A stretch of DNA of 64,000 bases from positions 186,001-250,000 of the forward strand of contig NZ_RQJW01000006.1 in NCBI RefSeq assembly GCF_004028635.1, written 5' to 3'. The stretch comes from Streptomyces cyaneus. Its GTDB lineage: Bacteria; Actinomycetota; Actinomycetes; Streptomycetales; Streptomycetaceae. Shown piece after piece: positions 10,210 to 19,051 of the stretch. The notes below the pieces were generated by a model, which did no database searches, was not told the DNA's origin, and saw only the letters and a list, made by a program, of their open reading frames with translations. Both the position numbers and the translations under genes were made by a program. The stretch's first letter is position 1; each line of letters begins with the position of its first letter.

Positions 10210-10446
10210 ACCCTGGCGCACTCCGTGCGCGCGCGTGGAGCACCCGATCCCCACGCGCGCGTGGCCGTGTGCGGGCGTCCTCACCCGGACGGCCCACGCC
10301 CGCCGCCCCACGCACCAGGGAACCCGTGGCCCTCGCCTGGCGTTGACCAGTACGGAAGGGTCCACTGGACGTGACACCACGGCACCAGTGGCATCGGAGA
10401 TCGAGCAGCAAAGGGTTCCCCTGCCGCACGACTTGGAGGGCGTACC

Positions 10447-11307
10447 GTGCACCGCCGGCACAACGGGCTCAGGACAGCAGTACTCCTCGGGGGACTGTCC
10501 GCACTCATCATCGTCATCGGCAGCTTCTTCGGCCGCATGGGGCTCGTCGTCGCGGTCCTGATCGCCCTGGGCACGAACGCGTACGCGTACTGGAACAGCG
10601 ACAAGCTGGCGCTACGCGCGATGCGTGCCCGCCCGGTCAGCGAGTTCGAGGCCCCGGGGCTGTACCGCATGGTCCGGGAACTCTCCACCCAGGCCCGCCA
10701 GCCCATGCCCCGCCTCTACATCTCCCCGACGGAGGCGCCGAACGCGTTCGCGACGGGCCGCAATCCGCGCAATGCCGCCGTGTGCTGCACCGAAGGCATC
10801 CTGCGCATCCTCGACGAGCGCGAACTGCGCGGCGTCATCGGCCACGAGTTGAGCCACGTCTACAACCGCGACATCCTGATCTCGTCGGTCGCCGGTGCCC
10901 TCGCCTCGGTGATCATGTTCCTGGTCAACTTCGCCTGGCTGATCCCGATCGGCCGTTCCGATGACGACGACGGCCCCGGTCTCCTCGGCATGTTGATGAT
11001 CATGATCCTGGGCCCGCTCGCCGCCTCGCTCATCCAGCTGGCCATCAGCCGCTCCAGGGAGTACGAGGCCGATGCGTCCGGTGCCCAGCTCACCGGCGAC
11101 CCGCTCGCCCTGGCGAGCGCACTGCGCAAGCTCGAGCACGGCACGAAGCAGCTTCCGCTGCCCCCCGAGCCTCGCATCGAGACCGCCAGTCACATGATGA
11201 TCGCCAACCCGTTCCGTCCGGGCCAGGGATTCTCCAAGATGTTCTCCACACACCCGCCGATGGCGGAGCGTATCGCCCGGCTCGAGAAGATGGCAGGCCA
11301 CCAGTGA
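10447..11307 (+). CDS. htpX: M48 family zinc metalloprotease HtpX
   Basis: Membrane-anchored zinc endopeptidase of peptidase family M48B, used in quality control of membrane proteins under stress. Two N-terminal TM segments cover residues 10-50. The zinc site HELSH is at 133-137 and the downstream acidic ligand lies in SREYEAD (203-209), flanked by two more hydrophobic segments. At 286 aa it has the family length. The GTG start has GGAGGG 7 nt upstream (10434-10439). The stop overlaps the next gene (GTGA), so the YccF-like protein is probably co-translated. Confidence 0.95.
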   Translation: MHRRHNGLRTAVLLGGLSALIIVIGSFFGRMGLVVAVLIALGTNAYAYWNSDKLALRAMRARPVSEFEAPGLYRMVRELSTQARQPMPRLYISPTEAPNAFATGRNPRNAAVCCTEGILRILDERELRGVIGHELSHVYNRDILISSVAGALASVIMFLVNFAWLIPIGRSDDDDGPGLLGMLMIMILGPLAASLIQLAISRSREYEADASGAQLTGDPLALASALRKLEHGTKQLPLPPEPRIETASHMMIANPFRPGQGFSKMFSTHPPMAERIARLEKMAGHQ

Positions 11308-11699
11308 AAACCATCCTGAACGTCATCTGGCTCGTCCTGAGCGGCTTCTGGCTGTTCCTCGGCTACTTGGCCGCAGGCCTATTGCTGTGCATCACCATCA
11401 TCGGCATCCCGTTCGGTATCGCGGCCTTCCGTATCGGCATCTACGCCCTGTGGCCCTTCGGGTACACCACGGTCGAGCGCCGCGACGCCGGAGCCCCCTC
11501 CTGCGTCGGTAACGTCCTGTGGCTGGTCCTCGCGGGCTGGTGGCTGGCCATCGGTCACATCGTCACCGGCCTTGCCCTGTGCGTCACGATCATCGGCATC
11601 CCGTTCGGCATCGCCAACTTCAAGCTGATCCCGGTGTCGCTGTTCCCGCTGGGCCGCGAAATCGTGTCGACGGACAAGCCGTTCGCGTCGAGCTGGTAA
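11304..11699 (+). CDS. YccF domain-containing inner membrane protein
   Basis: Small membrane protein (131 aa) made of two tandem copies of the YccF unit: [26 protein letters not shown] and [26 protein letters not shown]. Biochemical function of the family is not established. GTG start overlaps the htpX stop, which suggests a link to membrane stress. It ends 98 nt before the next gene. Confidence 0.9.
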   Translation: MKTILNVIWLVLSGFWLFLGYLAAGLLLCITIIGIPFGIAAFRIGIYALWPFGYTTVERRDAGAPSCVGNVLWLVLAGWWLAIGHIVTGLALCVTIIGIPFGIANFKLIPVSLFPLGREIVSTDKPFASSW

Positions 11700-11729
11700 G
11701 GCAGTGAGTGGGGTGTGGTGACGGCCGGT

Positions 11730-11756
11730 TTATCCACAACCCGGCGGTTGTCCACA
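11730..11756 (+). promoter_or_regulatory. Two tandem DnaA-box-like sequences
   Basis: TTATCCACA at 11730-11738 and TTGTCCACA at 11748-11756 lie in the same orientation, 18 bp apart start to start, in the short gap between the YccF gene and the SUKH gene. Both match the Streptomyces DnaA box (TTGTCCACA preferred). Whether DnaA binds here is an inference from the match and the pairing. Confidence 0.5.
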
Positions 11757-11796
11757 GGCCCGACCGATTGTCAGTGGCGGCTTGCATCATGAACGC

Positions 11797-12363
11797 ATGA
11801 CCGAGATCGAGCAGTTGCTGACGAGGGTGGCGGACAAGGCCCGCAACACCCGCCCGTGGGGCTGGCCTTCACTCCCCGAGCCCGTGGACTCGACGACGCT
11901 GGCCCAAGCCGAGTCCGCCCTCGGCTTCCGGCTGCCCCCGCTGCTCGCCGATCTCTACCTGCGTATAGGAGACGGCGGATTCGGCCCCGAGTACGGCCTG
12001 TTGCCCCTGCTCGACAGCCCTCCGGCCGGCGAGCCCGCCGCCGTCACGCAGTACCTCGCCAACCGCGAGAGCGCCCGCAAGGACCCCGACTGGCCCTGGC
12101 CCGAAGGCGTCCTGCCGATATCCCACTGGGGCTGCGCGATGTACGCGTGCGTGGACTGCCACAGCCCTCAGGCCGCCGTCCTGCTCTTCGAACCGAACGC
12201 CGACGACGCCGACCGGGCGTGGTACGTGGACGCCCCGAGCCTCACGGACTGGCTGCGCGCCTGGGTCGACGGCACGGGCTGGTACGAGGAGATGAACGAG
12301 GAGCTGGAGATGGCTCCTTGGGCTGACTTCCACATACGCACGGCGGCGGCACAGGCGTCCTGA
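11797..12363 (+). CDS. SMI1/KNR4 (SUKH) family protein
   Basis: 188-aa soluble protein with the SUKH fold pattern: AESALGFRLPPLLADLYLRIGDGGFGPEYGLL near residues 29-60, then a Trp-rich second half (PDWPWPEGVLPISHWGCAMYACVD). SUKH proteins include immunity proteins of contact toxins, but many are stand-alone housekeeping or unknown; no toxin gene is adjacent. The ATG at 11797 (MTEIEQLL) is preferred over an in-frame TTG at 11782, although neither has a strong ribosome-binding site. Confidence 0.8.
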   Translation: MTEIEQLLTRVADKARNTRPWGWPSLPEPVDSTTLAQAESALGFRLPPLLADLYLRIGDGGFGPEYGLLPLLDSPPAGEPAAVTQYLANRESARKDPDWPWPEGVLPISHWGCAMYACVDCHSPQAAVLLFEPNADDADRAWYVDAPSLTDWLRAWVDGTGWYEEMNEELEMAPWADFHIRTAAAQAS

Positions 12364-12660
12364 CGGTGCGTGGGCCGGCGGTCGGCGAGTGGACCGACGG
12401 CCGGTTGAGTGGTCGGCAGTCATCGTGTGCGTCGTCTGCGCTGGGGGCCGCGTGCGTCGTGCGCGCTGAGGGACCGTGTGCGTCAAGCGCCTGATCGGTA
12501 CCGAGTGGATCGACGGCCTTCGAACGGTCCGCGACAGCCGGCTGAGCGGACCGGTCATGCCGTGCGGTTCGGCACCGCCCCGCCCGCCCGGCCCGCAAGC
12601 TCCCGGCACACCAGCTGGACCGACCTGGCTTCACCCAGCGACACGCACGCGTACCTCGGC
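12364..12660. other. Gap with no recognised gene
   Basis: About 300 bp between the convergent SUKH and permease genes. It is GC-rich with several open but uncharacteristic frames. I see no RNA gene, clean terminator or repeat in it. Confidence 0.5.
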
Positions 12661-13935
12661 CTACCGTCCCCGGGCACCCGACCGCTGCCCCGCCACCCAC
12701 CGCCGTACGCCGTACGCAGCCACCCCCACCACCAGCACACCCGCACCGACAACAACCGAAACCCCCGGCAGCGAGAACGCCAGCACCGCGCACCCGAGAA
12801 GTCCCACCACCGGCACGACCCGAGCAGTCGGCGCAGAGTCGAGGGTCCAGGCCGAAGCGTTGGCCACCGCGTAGTACGCCAGCACACCGAAGGAGGAGAA
12901 CCCGATCGCGCCCCGCACGTCCACCGTGGCGGCCAGGACCGCGACCACCGCCCCCACGGCGAGTTCGGCCCGGTGCGGCACCTGGAAGCGCGGATGCACG
13001 GCTGCCAGGGCGCCAGGAAGATGCCGGTCGCGGGCCATGGCCAGTGTCGTCCGCGAGACGCCCAGGATCAGAGCGAGCAGCGAGCCCAACGCGGCGACGG
13101 CCGCGCCCACCCGCACCACGGGCACGAGCCCCGGTACCCCGGCCGCCCGCACCGCGTCGGCCAGCGGCGCGCCCGCCTGCCCCAGACCACCCGACCCCAG
13201 TACGGAAAGGACTGCCACCGCCACACACGCGTACACCGCCAGCGCGATGCCCAGGGCCAGCGGAATCGCACGGGGGATGGTGCGGGCCGGGTCCCGCACC
13301 TCTTCGCCGAGGGTCGCGATCCGCGCGTATCCGGCGAACGCGAAGAACAACAGCCCCGCCGCCTGCAGCACCCCGCCCACGCCGCCCGAGGCCCCGACGT
13401 CCAGGCGACCGGCATCGGACTCCCCGGACCCCAGACACACGACGACCACACAAGCGAGGACAGCCAGCACCACCGCCACGATCGCCCGCGTCAACCAGGC
13501 GGACTTCTGGACGCCGCCGTAGTTCACCGCGGTCAGCGCCACCACGGCCGCGACAGCCACCGCGTGCGCCTGCCCCGGCCAGACGTACGCGCCCACAGTG
13601 AGCGCCATCGCCGCACAGGAGGCCGTCTTACCGACCACGAACGACCAGCCCGCGAGATACCCCCAGAACTCCCCGAGCCGTTCGCGCCCGTAGACGTATG
13701 TGCCGCCCGAGGCCGGATACAGCGCGGCCAGGCGTGCCGACGAGGTGGCGTTGCAGTAGGCGACCACGGCCGCGATCGCGAGTCCGAGCAGCAGCCCGGA
13801 CCCGGCCGCGTCCGCTGCGGGCCCGAGCGCGGCGAAGATTCCGGCCCCGACCATCGAGCCGAGCCCGATGACCACGGCGTCCCCGACTCCCAGGGTGCGC
13901 CGCAGTTCGGAGGAGTCAGAGCTTGACCGTGTCAT
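12661..13935 (-). CDS. APC family amino acid permease
   Basis: Predicted amino acid/polyamine/organocation permease of 424 aa with 12 hydrophobic segments. The APC TM1 signature is clear: VGDAVVIGLGSMVGAGIFAALGPAADAAG, and a SARLAALYPASGGTYVYGRERLGEFWGYLAGW segment for TM2-3 follows. The EEVRDPARTIPRAI loop before TM6 is also typical. The start is the ATG at 13935 (MTRSSSDSSELRRTLG); the frame is open further upstream, but that stretch lacks permease character. Substrate cannot be read from sequence. It is divergent from the YeaQ-like gene. Confidence 0.9.
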   Translation of the reverse strand: MTRSSSDSSELRRTLGVGDAVVIGLGSMVGAGIFAALGPAADAAGSGLLLGLAIAAVVAYCNATSSARLAALYPASGGTYVYGRERLGEFWGYLAGWSFVVGKTASCAAMALTVGAYVWPGQAHAVAVAAVVALTAVNYGGVQKSAWLTRAIVAVVLAVLACVVVVCLGSGESDAGRLDVGASGGVGGVLQAAGLLFFAFAGYARIATLGEEVRDPARTIPRAIPLALGIALAVYACVAVAVLSVLGSGGLGQAGAPLADAVRAAGVPGLVPVVRVGAAVAALGSLLALILGVSRTTLAMARDRHLPGALAAVHPRFQVPHRAELAVGAVVAVLAATVDVRGAIGFSSFGVLAYYAVANASAWTLDSAPTARVVPVVGLLGCAVLAFSLPGVSVVVGAGVLVVGVAAYGVRRWVAGQRSGARGR

Positions 13936-14071
13936 GGCCGGAACCCTACTGATCGCTGCAACCGAGGGGTGTCCTCGTGACGTCTTCTTCATCGACAGAG
14001 CACGAACAAGCGCGCCCGAAATCACAGTGCCGGGAAAGTGCAGGCACAGCGCGGAGGGGCAGGTTCACGGC

Positions 14072-14338
14072 ATGACGATCATCAGCTGGATCATTCTGGG
14101 GCTGTTGGCCGGGGCCATCGCCAAGTTCCTGCTGCCGGGCCGCGACCCCGGCGGTTTCATCGGCACCACCGTCATCGGCATCGCGGGCGCGTTCATCGGT
14201 GGCTGGATATCGTCCCGCTGGCTGGACCATCCGATCACCAAGGACTTCTACGACGGCACCACCTGGGCCGCCGCGATCGGTGGCTCCCTCGTGCTTCTGA
14301 TCGCCTACCGCATCCTGTTCGGCCACTCGCGCAACTGA
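14072..14338 (+). CDS. GlsB/YeaQ/YmgE family stress-response membrane protein
   Basis: 88-aa protein with three hydrophobic segments and the family pattern WIILGLLAGAIAKFLLPGRDPGGFIGTTVIGIAGAFIGGW, formerly called transglycosylase-associated protein. Function is uncertain; many members are stress-induced. The ATG at 14072 follows GGAGGGG at 14053-14059. The gene ends 39 nt before a strong bidirectional hairpin shared with yajQ. Confidence 0.88.
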   Translation: MTIISWIILGLLAGAIAKFLLPGRDPGGFIGTTVIGIAGAFIGGWISSRWLDHPITKDFYDGTTWAAAIGGSLVLLIAYRILFGHSRN

Positions 14339-14377
14339 GCGAGACGAGCACAACCCCGGACCGCAGCCAGCAGGCGA

Positions 14378-14409
14378 GAAGGGTGGGCACCGCGGGGTGC
14401 CCACCCTTC
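14378..14409. terminator. Bidirectional terminator hairpin between yeaQ-like gene and yajQ
   Basis: Perfect 14-bp stem GAAGGGTGGGCACC / GGTGCCCACCCTTC with a CGCG loop, located between two convergent genes. There is no long T-run, as is common for Streptomyces terminators. Confidence 0.75.
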
Positions 14410-14462
14410 CTCGTACGACGTCGCAGCCGGCGCCGTAGCGGGAGCCGGCTCGGATCAGCAGC

Positions 14463-14951
14463 TCACCGATAGTTCACGAACTGCAGCGCGAAGTCGAAGT
14501 CCTTGCCCTTCAGCAGGGCGATCACGGCCTGCAGGTCGTCACGGCTCTTCGAGCTGACGCGCAGCTCGTCGCCCTGCACCTGAGCCTTGACGCCCTTCGG
14601 GCCCTCATCGCGAATGATCTTCGCCACCTTCTTCGCGTTCTCCTGGGAGATGCCCTCCTCGATCGACGCGAAGATCTTGTACTCCTTGCCCGAGAGCTGG
14701 GGCTCGCCCGCGTCCAGGGCCTTCAGCGAGATCCCGCGCTTGATCAGCTTGGACTGGAAGACGTCGAGGACAGCGTTCACCCGGTCCTCGGAGTTCGCCT
14801 CCATAAGGATCTTTTCACCGGACCACGAGATCGAGGCACCCACGCCCTTGAAGTCGTAGCGCTGCGAGATCTCCTTGGCGGCCTGGTTGAGGGCGTTGTC
14901 GACCTCCTGCCGCTCGACCTTCGAGACGATGTCGAAACTGGAGTCGGCCAT
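14463..14951 (-). CDS. YajQ family (UPF0234) nucleotide-binding protein
   Basis: 162-aa protein matching the YajQ family along its full length: [20 protein letters not shown] at the N-terminus, then RYDFKG and [20 protein letters not shown], ending in [10 protein letters not shown]. Some proteobacterial members bind cyclic di-GMP; that activity is not shown for streptomycete members. The ATG at 14951 has AAGGAG 10 nt upstream on the minus strand. It is a single-gene unit ended by the 14378-14409 hairpin. Confidence 0.93.
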   Translation of the reverse strand: MADSSFDIVSKVERQEVDNALNQAAKEISQRYDFKGVGASISWSGEKILMEANSEDRVNAVLDVFQSKLIKRGISLKALDAGEPQLSGKEYKIFASIEEGISQENAKKVAKIIRDEGPKGVKAQVQGDELRVSSKSRDDLQAVIALLKGKDFDFALQFVNYR

Positions 14952-15175
14952 GTCCTGTGGCTCCTTGTATCGGGGTGCGTATGGGGTGCGTATCGGCGGG
15001 TGTGGGGGTGGCCGCCGAGCCGGGGCAAGCCCCGGACCGCATCCGGACAAGCCTAGCCACCCCTGGTCCCCCGGGCGGCGATCAATCGGGTGGCGAAGCA
15101 CCCCTCCCCATCGGGTATTGTTTACGTCGTTGCCAGGGAGCACCGCCGAAAAGCGGTTCGAACGGCAGCAAACCC

Positions 15176-15257
15176 GGCGGTGTGCCCGAGCGGCCAAAGG
15201 GAGCAGACTGTAAATCTGCCGGCTCAGCCTTCCCAGGTTCGAATCCTGGCGCCGCCA
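15176..15257 (+). tRNA. tRNA-Tyr (GTA)
   Basis: 82-nt tRNA with a long variable arm (class II). Acceptor GGCGGTG pairs with CGCCGCC (one G-T pair) and the discriminator is A. The anticodon loop CTGTAAA gives anticodon GTA. The T arm holds GGTTCGAATCC. CCA is not encoded. Confidence 0.96.
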
Positions 15258-15264
15258 CGCTGAG

Positions 15265-15305
15265 AAACCCCTCCGATCTGCGGAAACGTAGAGCGGAGGG
15301 GTTTT
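15265..15305 (+). terminator. Terminator after tRNA-Tyr
   Basis: Stem AAACCCCTCCG (15265-15275) / CGGAGGGGTTT (15294-15304), 11 bp, continuing into TTTT; it starts 7 nt after the tRNA. Confidence 0.85.
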
Positions 15306-15341
15306 CGCGTTCCAGGGCCACGCCCAGGGCACACTGGCTGC

Positions 15342-15554
15342 ATGGCCATGCGTCGCAGAAGCTGCCCCGAGTGCCGTCGTGAGATCGCCGTCGTCGCCGG
15401 TCGGTTCGCACGGCATGATCCGCCCGGCGCGCGGGAGAACGGGGAACTCGTGTCGTGTCCCGGATCGCGTCGGCAGGCGCAACTGGGGGCCGCCCAGCCC
15501 GCATTGGACGGGTACGTCGTACCGGAGTTCCCCGGGCAGCTGCCGCTGTTCTGA
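15342..15554 (+). CDS. Small CxxC protein, function unknown
   Basis: 70-aa frame. The N-terminus [29 protein letters not shown] contains CPEC, a conserved-looking His and a later Cys (VSCPGS), which resembles a small zinc-ribbon-like fold. The C-terminus is [17 protein letters not shown] recognise this as a type of short protein common in actinomycetes and their phages, without known function. ATG at 15342; a second in-frame ATG lies 6 nt later. No strong ribosome-binding site is visible. Confidence 0.6.
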   Translation: MAMRRRSCPECRREIAVVAGRFARHDPPGARENGELVSCPGSRRQAQLGAAQPALDGYVVPEFPGQLPLF

Positions 15555-15679
15555 GAGCTCCAGCGAGCCACGCCGGGCTCTCCACGGAGCCCAAGAGATC
15601 GACCGGGCTCCACCGGACCCTCGCCGAACCCCACCGTCCCCTCGCCGACCCCCACCAGGCCCACCCCGACGCAGGCCCC

Positions 15680-16060
15680 CTAGACGCCCGCCCGCACATC
15701 CATCCGCGCCACCAGCCCGTCCGCGTCGAACCGGTACACGTGCTCGACCGTCTCCTCCGCCCACCGGTCGCCCGACGCGTCGCGCATGCCGGGCCGCACG
15801 GTCGCCACCACGGCCGCGCCGTCCTCGTCGGGGCGCAGGCCCTCCAGTCGTACGAGGGGATGCCCGGCGGCGAACTGCCGGGCCCAGTACGCGCGTACCG
15901 CCTCGCGGCCGTGCAGCCGGACTCCGTCCAGGACGTTCGGCCAGTCCACGTCGGGCGCGAGGCACAGTTGCATGAAGGCTTCTCGCTCGTCCGTCGAGAA
16001 GGCCTCGTACATGCGCCGCAACAGCGCCTCCTGCGCGGCCGAAACCCCCTCCGAGCCCAA
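15680..16060 (-). CDS. SnoaL/NTF2-like domain protein
   Basis: 126-aa protein with a nuclear-transport-factor-2 fold pattern: [28 protein letters not shown] at the start, [13 protein letters not shown] in the middle and [22 protein letters not shown] at the end. Such proteins can be small-molecule isomerases, hydrolases or non-catalytic binders; the substrate is not predictable. A TTG at 16060 is the likely start (GGGGAA lies 8 nt upstream) and lies 2 nt after the stop of the reductase gene, so the two form a transcription unit. Confidence 0.75.
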   Translation of the reverse strand: MGSEGVSAAQEALLRRMYEAFSTDEREAFMQLCLAPDVDWPNVLDGVRLHGREAVRAYWARQFAAGHPLVRLEGLRPDEDGAAVVATVRPGMRDASGDRWAEETVEHVYRFDADGLVARMDVRAGV

Positions 16061-16062
16061 CT

Positions 16063-16719
16063 TCAGTTCCCCGCCACCGACTTCACCGCGACCGACACGG
16101 GGGCCGAACCGCTGATCAGTTCCAGCGTCAGGCCGGCCGTCGCCGGGGTGTCGAGCAACTCCGCGAGCGCGGCGGCCACGTCGTCGCGCGGGATCGGGCC
16201 GCGGCCGGTGTGGGCCTCCAGGCGTACCTGGCCGGTTCCGGCGTCGTTCGTCAGCATGCCGGGGCGCAGGATCGTCCAGTCCAGGGCGTCCTGGCCGCGG
16301 ACGTACTCGTCGGCCTCGCCCTTGGCGCGCAGGTAGACGTCGAAGACCTCGTCGCCCTCGTGCTTCGGGTCGGCTCCCATCGACGACACGACCACGAAGC
16401 GCCGTACGCCCGCCCGGACCGCCGCGTCGGCGAACAGGACCGCCGCGCCCTTGTCCACCGTGTCCTTGCGGGCGGCCCCGCTGCCTGAGCCCGCGCCGGC
16501 CGCGAAGACCGCCGCGTCCGCGCCTTGCAGATGTTCCGCGACCTCCTCGACCGAGGCCGACTCCAGGTCCAGCAGGAGGGGTTCGGCGCCGGCCTCCCGC
16601 AGGTCGTCGCTCTGTTCGGCCTTGCGGATGATCCCCGCGACCTCGTCCCCACGCGCGGCGAGCAGCTGCTCCAGCCGCAGCGCGATCTGACCATGACCAC
16701 CAGCGATGACAATGCGCAT
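16063..16719 (-). CDS. NAD(P)-binding (atypical SDR) protein
   Basis: 218-aa Rossmann protein of the NmrA/atypical SDR type. The nucleotide-binding motif is [20 protein letters not shown] at residues 1-20. [10 protein letters not shown] gives the strand with a conserved Ser and [13 protein letters not shown] the Tyr-x3-Lys-like segment; [13 protein letters not shown] is typical of the family. The start at 16719 is chosen because the Rossmann strand begins there. Reaction unknown. It is followed after 2 nt by the NTF2-like gene. Confidence 0.85.
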   Translation of the reverse strand: MRIVIAGGHGQIALRLEQLLAARGDEVAGIIRKAEQSDDLREAGAEPLLLDLESASVEEVAEHLQGADAAVFAAGAGSGSGAARKDTVDKGAAVLFADAAVRAGVRRFVVVSSMGADPKHEGDEVFDVYLRAKGEADEYVRGQDALDWTILRPGMLTNDAGTGQVRLEAHTGRGPIPRDDVAAALAELLDTPATAGLTLELISGSAPVSVAVKSVAGN

Positions 16720-16896
16720 GTTTCCGACCGTACGCCCGGACGGCCGCATCCGCCGCACGACTTCAGCCACGCCTCATGCCCCTACAGGCGCACACCTCAG
16801 GCACAGTCGCCGGGCGCACGAGCCCTCAGTGCGCCCCTGTGCGCGCCAACCCGCTCCCTGCGCTCCCCACCGCTCAAGCACACGCGCCCACGTGCC

Positions 16897-18162
16897 TCAA
16901 GACACCTCCCCCCGCCCCTGTCGCGGCAGCCCCAACTCCGCCGCCACGGCCGAGTTGCAGTACTCCCGCACCGCGCTCGTCCGCGCCACCACACGCCCCC
17001 GGTGCACCACGATGCGGCTGTACGCCAGCGACAGCGCCCCCGCCAGCCGGTCCCCGCGCACCGCCAGCAACTCGGCCGGGAAGCCCGCCTCCACCCGCAC
17101 CTCGGGCAGGCCCAGCACCGCACGCGCCGACGCGCTCACGGCGTCGTACGCGTCCTCGGGGCGCAGCCCGTGGCGGGAGGACAGCAGGTAGGCGGCCTCC
17201 AGCGGGTCGCCGCGGCCCACCGGGTTCGACACGTCCCGCAGGGCGCCGCTTCCGGCGGCGAGCCGTACGCCGGCGGCGCGCAGCAGTCGTACGGGCGCCG
17301 TGGCCCGCCGCTCCACGCCCCCGCAGCCACCCTGTGGCAGGCAGACCACCGTCACTCCGGCCGCCGCGAGCTGGTCGGCGGTGCGGGAGGCCAGCTGGGC
17401 CGGCAGGCGCCCCAGGCCGCCGCACGGGCCGAGCGTCACGCCGGGGCGCAGTCCGCCGGCCATCGCGGCGAGGCGGGCCAGGCGGGCCGGGTCGGTGGCG
17501 TCGGTGTGCAGGTCGACGGGGCAGCCCTGCTCGGAGGCGACCTCCAGGACCGCCTCCACGTAACCCGTCGGATCCGGATCCAGATCGGGGCAGCCGCCGA
17601 CCACGGACGCGCCCATCTTCACCGCGTCCCGCAGCATCGCGAGCCCTTCGGCGCCGGCCACCCCGGTCAGCAGCCGTGGCATCGCCACCGTCGTCAACTC
17701 GGCGAGCCCGCGCAGCGAACGCCGTGCCTGCAGTACGGCTTCCAGCGCGCCCAGCCCCTGGACGTCGCCCACGCGCACGTGTGCCCGCAGCGCGGTCGCC
17801 CCGTGCCCGAGCTGGAGCAGGGCGGCCTCGGTGGCCCGGCGCTGGACGTCATGGGGGTCGTACGAGACCGGTCCGCCCTCGTCGGCGGAGAGCGCGGTGT
17901 CGCCGTGGGCGTGCGGTTCGGCCGGGGCCGGCAGCAGCAGATAGCCGCTGAGGTCCACGCGAGCGCCGCACGCGCGCGTGTCGCCCGCCGCCAGGCTCCC
18001 GGCCGTGCCGACCGCCTCGATGCGTCCGCCACCCAGCCGTACGTCCACGGTCCGGCCGTCGGTGAGCCGCGCCCCGCACAGCAGCAGAGCACCCGGGTCG
18101 GTCGGGCCGGACGAACCCGACGAGGACGACGAGTGGGGCGGCTGGGGCTGACTGTCGGGCAT
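16897..18162 (-). CDS. Amidohydrolase-family protein, apparently without catalytic residues
   Basis: 421-aa protein with the amidohydrolase TIM-barrel layout of cytosine deaminase-like enzymes: an N-terminal beta domain (GALLLCGARLTDGRTVDVRLGGG), metal motif PHAHGD, then DLHTDATDP and GSGALRDVSNPVGRGDP. By alignment from memory with E. coli cytosine deaminase, the HCDE Glu is replaced (HTDA), the ASHTTAMH histidine region reads GPCGGLG, and the GSDN aspartate reads GSGA. Metal binding and hydrolysis would therefore be impaired. The ATG at 18162 (MPDSQPQ) starts a Ser-rich lead; upstream in-frame codons look like leader sequence. Function unknown; it may be a binding protein. Confidence 0.8.
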   Translation of the reverse strand: MPDSQPQPPHSSSSSGSSGPTDPGALLLCGARLTDGRTVDVRLGGGRIEAVGTAGSLAAGDTRACGARVDLSGYLLLPAPAEPHAHGDTALSADEGGPVSYDPHDVQRRATEAALLQLGHGATALRAHVRVGDVQGLGALEAVLQARRSLRGLAELTTVAMPRLLTGVAGAEGLAMLRDAVKMGASVVGGCPDLDPDPTGYVEAVLEVASEQGCPVDLHTDATDPARLARLAAMAGGLRPGVTLGPCGGLGRLPAQLASRTADQLAAAGVTVVCLPQGGCGGVERRATAPVRLLRAAGVRLAAGSGALRDVSNPVGRGDPLEAAYLLSSRHGLRPEDAYDAVSASARAVLGLPEVRVEAGFPAELLAVRGDRLAGALSLAYSRIVVHRGRVVARTSAVREYCNSAVAAELGLPRQGRGEVS

Positions 18163-18406
18163 CGCGTTCCAGGGGCTCGGGGCTGCGCATCGGGGCTGCG
18201 GGAACGGTGCTGGAGAACTGCACCGGGCACGCAAGATCACGCAGAGTGAGTCGAGCCTAGGGTGGCGATCCGGCCCTGGCGTGCAGGAGCGCAATAGTCG
18301 TACCGGTGTGGTCCGTCGAACGGAGCCGTCTCCGCGGTACCGCGGTGGCCTGCGAGGCGTCTGTGCGCTCCGCCGATCGGCCGCAGACCGGGGCCGGGAA
18401 ACGGAT

Positions 18407-18436
18407 TTGGGTGAACGGCAGCCGAGCGTGTAATGT
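18407..18436 (+). promoter_or_regulatory. Promoter of the tRNA-Thr/tRNA-Met/rpmG unit
   Basis: TTGGGT (18407-18412) and TAATGT (18431-18436) are separated by 18 bp, placing initiation about 5 nt before tRNA-Thr. Consensus-like for the main vegetative sigma factor. Confidence 0.55.
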
Positions 18437-18447
18437 CTTCATCGCTC

Positions 18448-18520
18448 GCCCCAATAGCTCAGTCGGCAGAGCGTCTCCATGGTAAGGAGAAGGTCAACGG
18501 TTCGATTCCGTTTTGGGGCT
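18448..18520 (+). tRNA. tRNA-Thr (GGT)
   Basis: 73 nt. Acceptor GCCCCAA pairs with TTGGGGC, discriminator T. Anticodon stem TCTCC/GGAGA encloses loop ATGGTAA, giving GGT. T arm AACGG-TTCGATT-CCGTT. Confidence 0.96.
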
Positions 18521-18566
18521 CTGGTGTGAGAGGTTCCCGCCGCAAGGCGGGGTCCGATCTCATCAA

Positions 18567-18639
18567 AGCGGTGTAGCTCAGTCGGTAGAGCAAGCGGCTC
18601 ATAATCGCTGTGTCACCGGTTCAAGTCCGGTCACCGCTA
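18567..18639 (+). tRNA. tRNA-Met (CAT), elongator type
   Basis: 73 nt. Acceptor AGCGGTG pairs with CACCGCT, discriminator A. Anticodon stem AGCGG/TCGCT encloses CTCATAA, giving CAT. It lacks the three G-C pairs next to the anticodon loop that mark initiator tRNA. A lysidine-modified Ile tRNA is a less likely alternative. Confidence 0.9.
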
Positions 18640-18729
18640 CTGACAGTAGCCGATTGCGGGGTCGGTCCTTCGATCGGCTACTCTTTCTTGCGTTGAATTA
18701 GTCCATCCGTTCGTCTTAGGAGCACTCAC

Positions 18730-18894
18730 GTGGCTGCCACCGACGTCCGCCCGAAGATCACGCTGGCCTGCGTGGAGTGCAAGGAGCGGAACTACATCAC
18801 CAAGAAGAACCGGCGTAACAACCCGGATCGTCTTGAGATGAAGAAGCACTGCCCGCGTTGCAACGCGCACACCGCGCACCGCGAAACGCGATAA
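18730..18894 (+). CDS. rpmG: 50S ribosomal protein L33
   Basis: 54-aa L33. Two CxxC pairs (C14/C17 and C41/C44) mark the zinc-binding, C+ form. The sequence [35 protein letters not shown] is characteristic, and this copy is the one normally found upstream of secE in actinobacteria. GTG start with TAGGAG 8 nt upstream. It follows tRNA-Met by 90 nt and probably shares its transcript; a 13-bp hairpin terminator follows. Confidence 0.96.
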   Translation: MAATDVRPKITLACVECKERNYITKKNRRNNPDRLEMKKHCPRCNAHTAHRETR

Positions 18895-18908
18895 ATCAGG
18901 CTCGTACA

Positions 18909-18938
18909 CGAGGCCGTCCCCGTTGGGGGGCGGCCTCG
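18909..18938 (+). terminator. Terminator after rpmG
   Basis: Stem CGAGGCCGTCCCC / GGGGGCGGCCTCG (one T-G pair) with a GTTG loop, followed by CGTCGTTTCC. Confidence 0.8.
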
Positions 18939-19051
18939 CGTCGTTTCCACCCCGGTTACCGGTCGGTTCCGGCCGACCCGGGCGAATCGGCCAGGCGAAC
19001 CAGCAGATCCACCGCAGGTCAATCGCAGCAGACAGCAGGAGGTACCGAGCC

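Noticed and set aside
11797-12363. SUKH protein as immunity protein of a contact-dependent toxin system
   Set aside because: No toxin, secretion or repeat gene adjoins it; housekeeping genes surround it.
12242-13453. 403-codon minus-strand frame overlapping the permease
   Set aside because: Arg/Gly-rich shadow; the permease in another frame has clear TM segments and family motifs.
15176-15700. tRNA-Tyr as an attachment site of an integrated element
   Set aside because: No integrase, no second copy of the tRNA 3-prime end and no phage-like genes are visible downstream.
18567-18639. Reading the CAT tRNA as Ile2 (lysidine) or initiator tRNA
   Set aside because: The acceptor and anticodon stems fit elongator tRNA-Met better; the initiator GGG/CCC stem is absent. 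Not fully excluded for Ile2.
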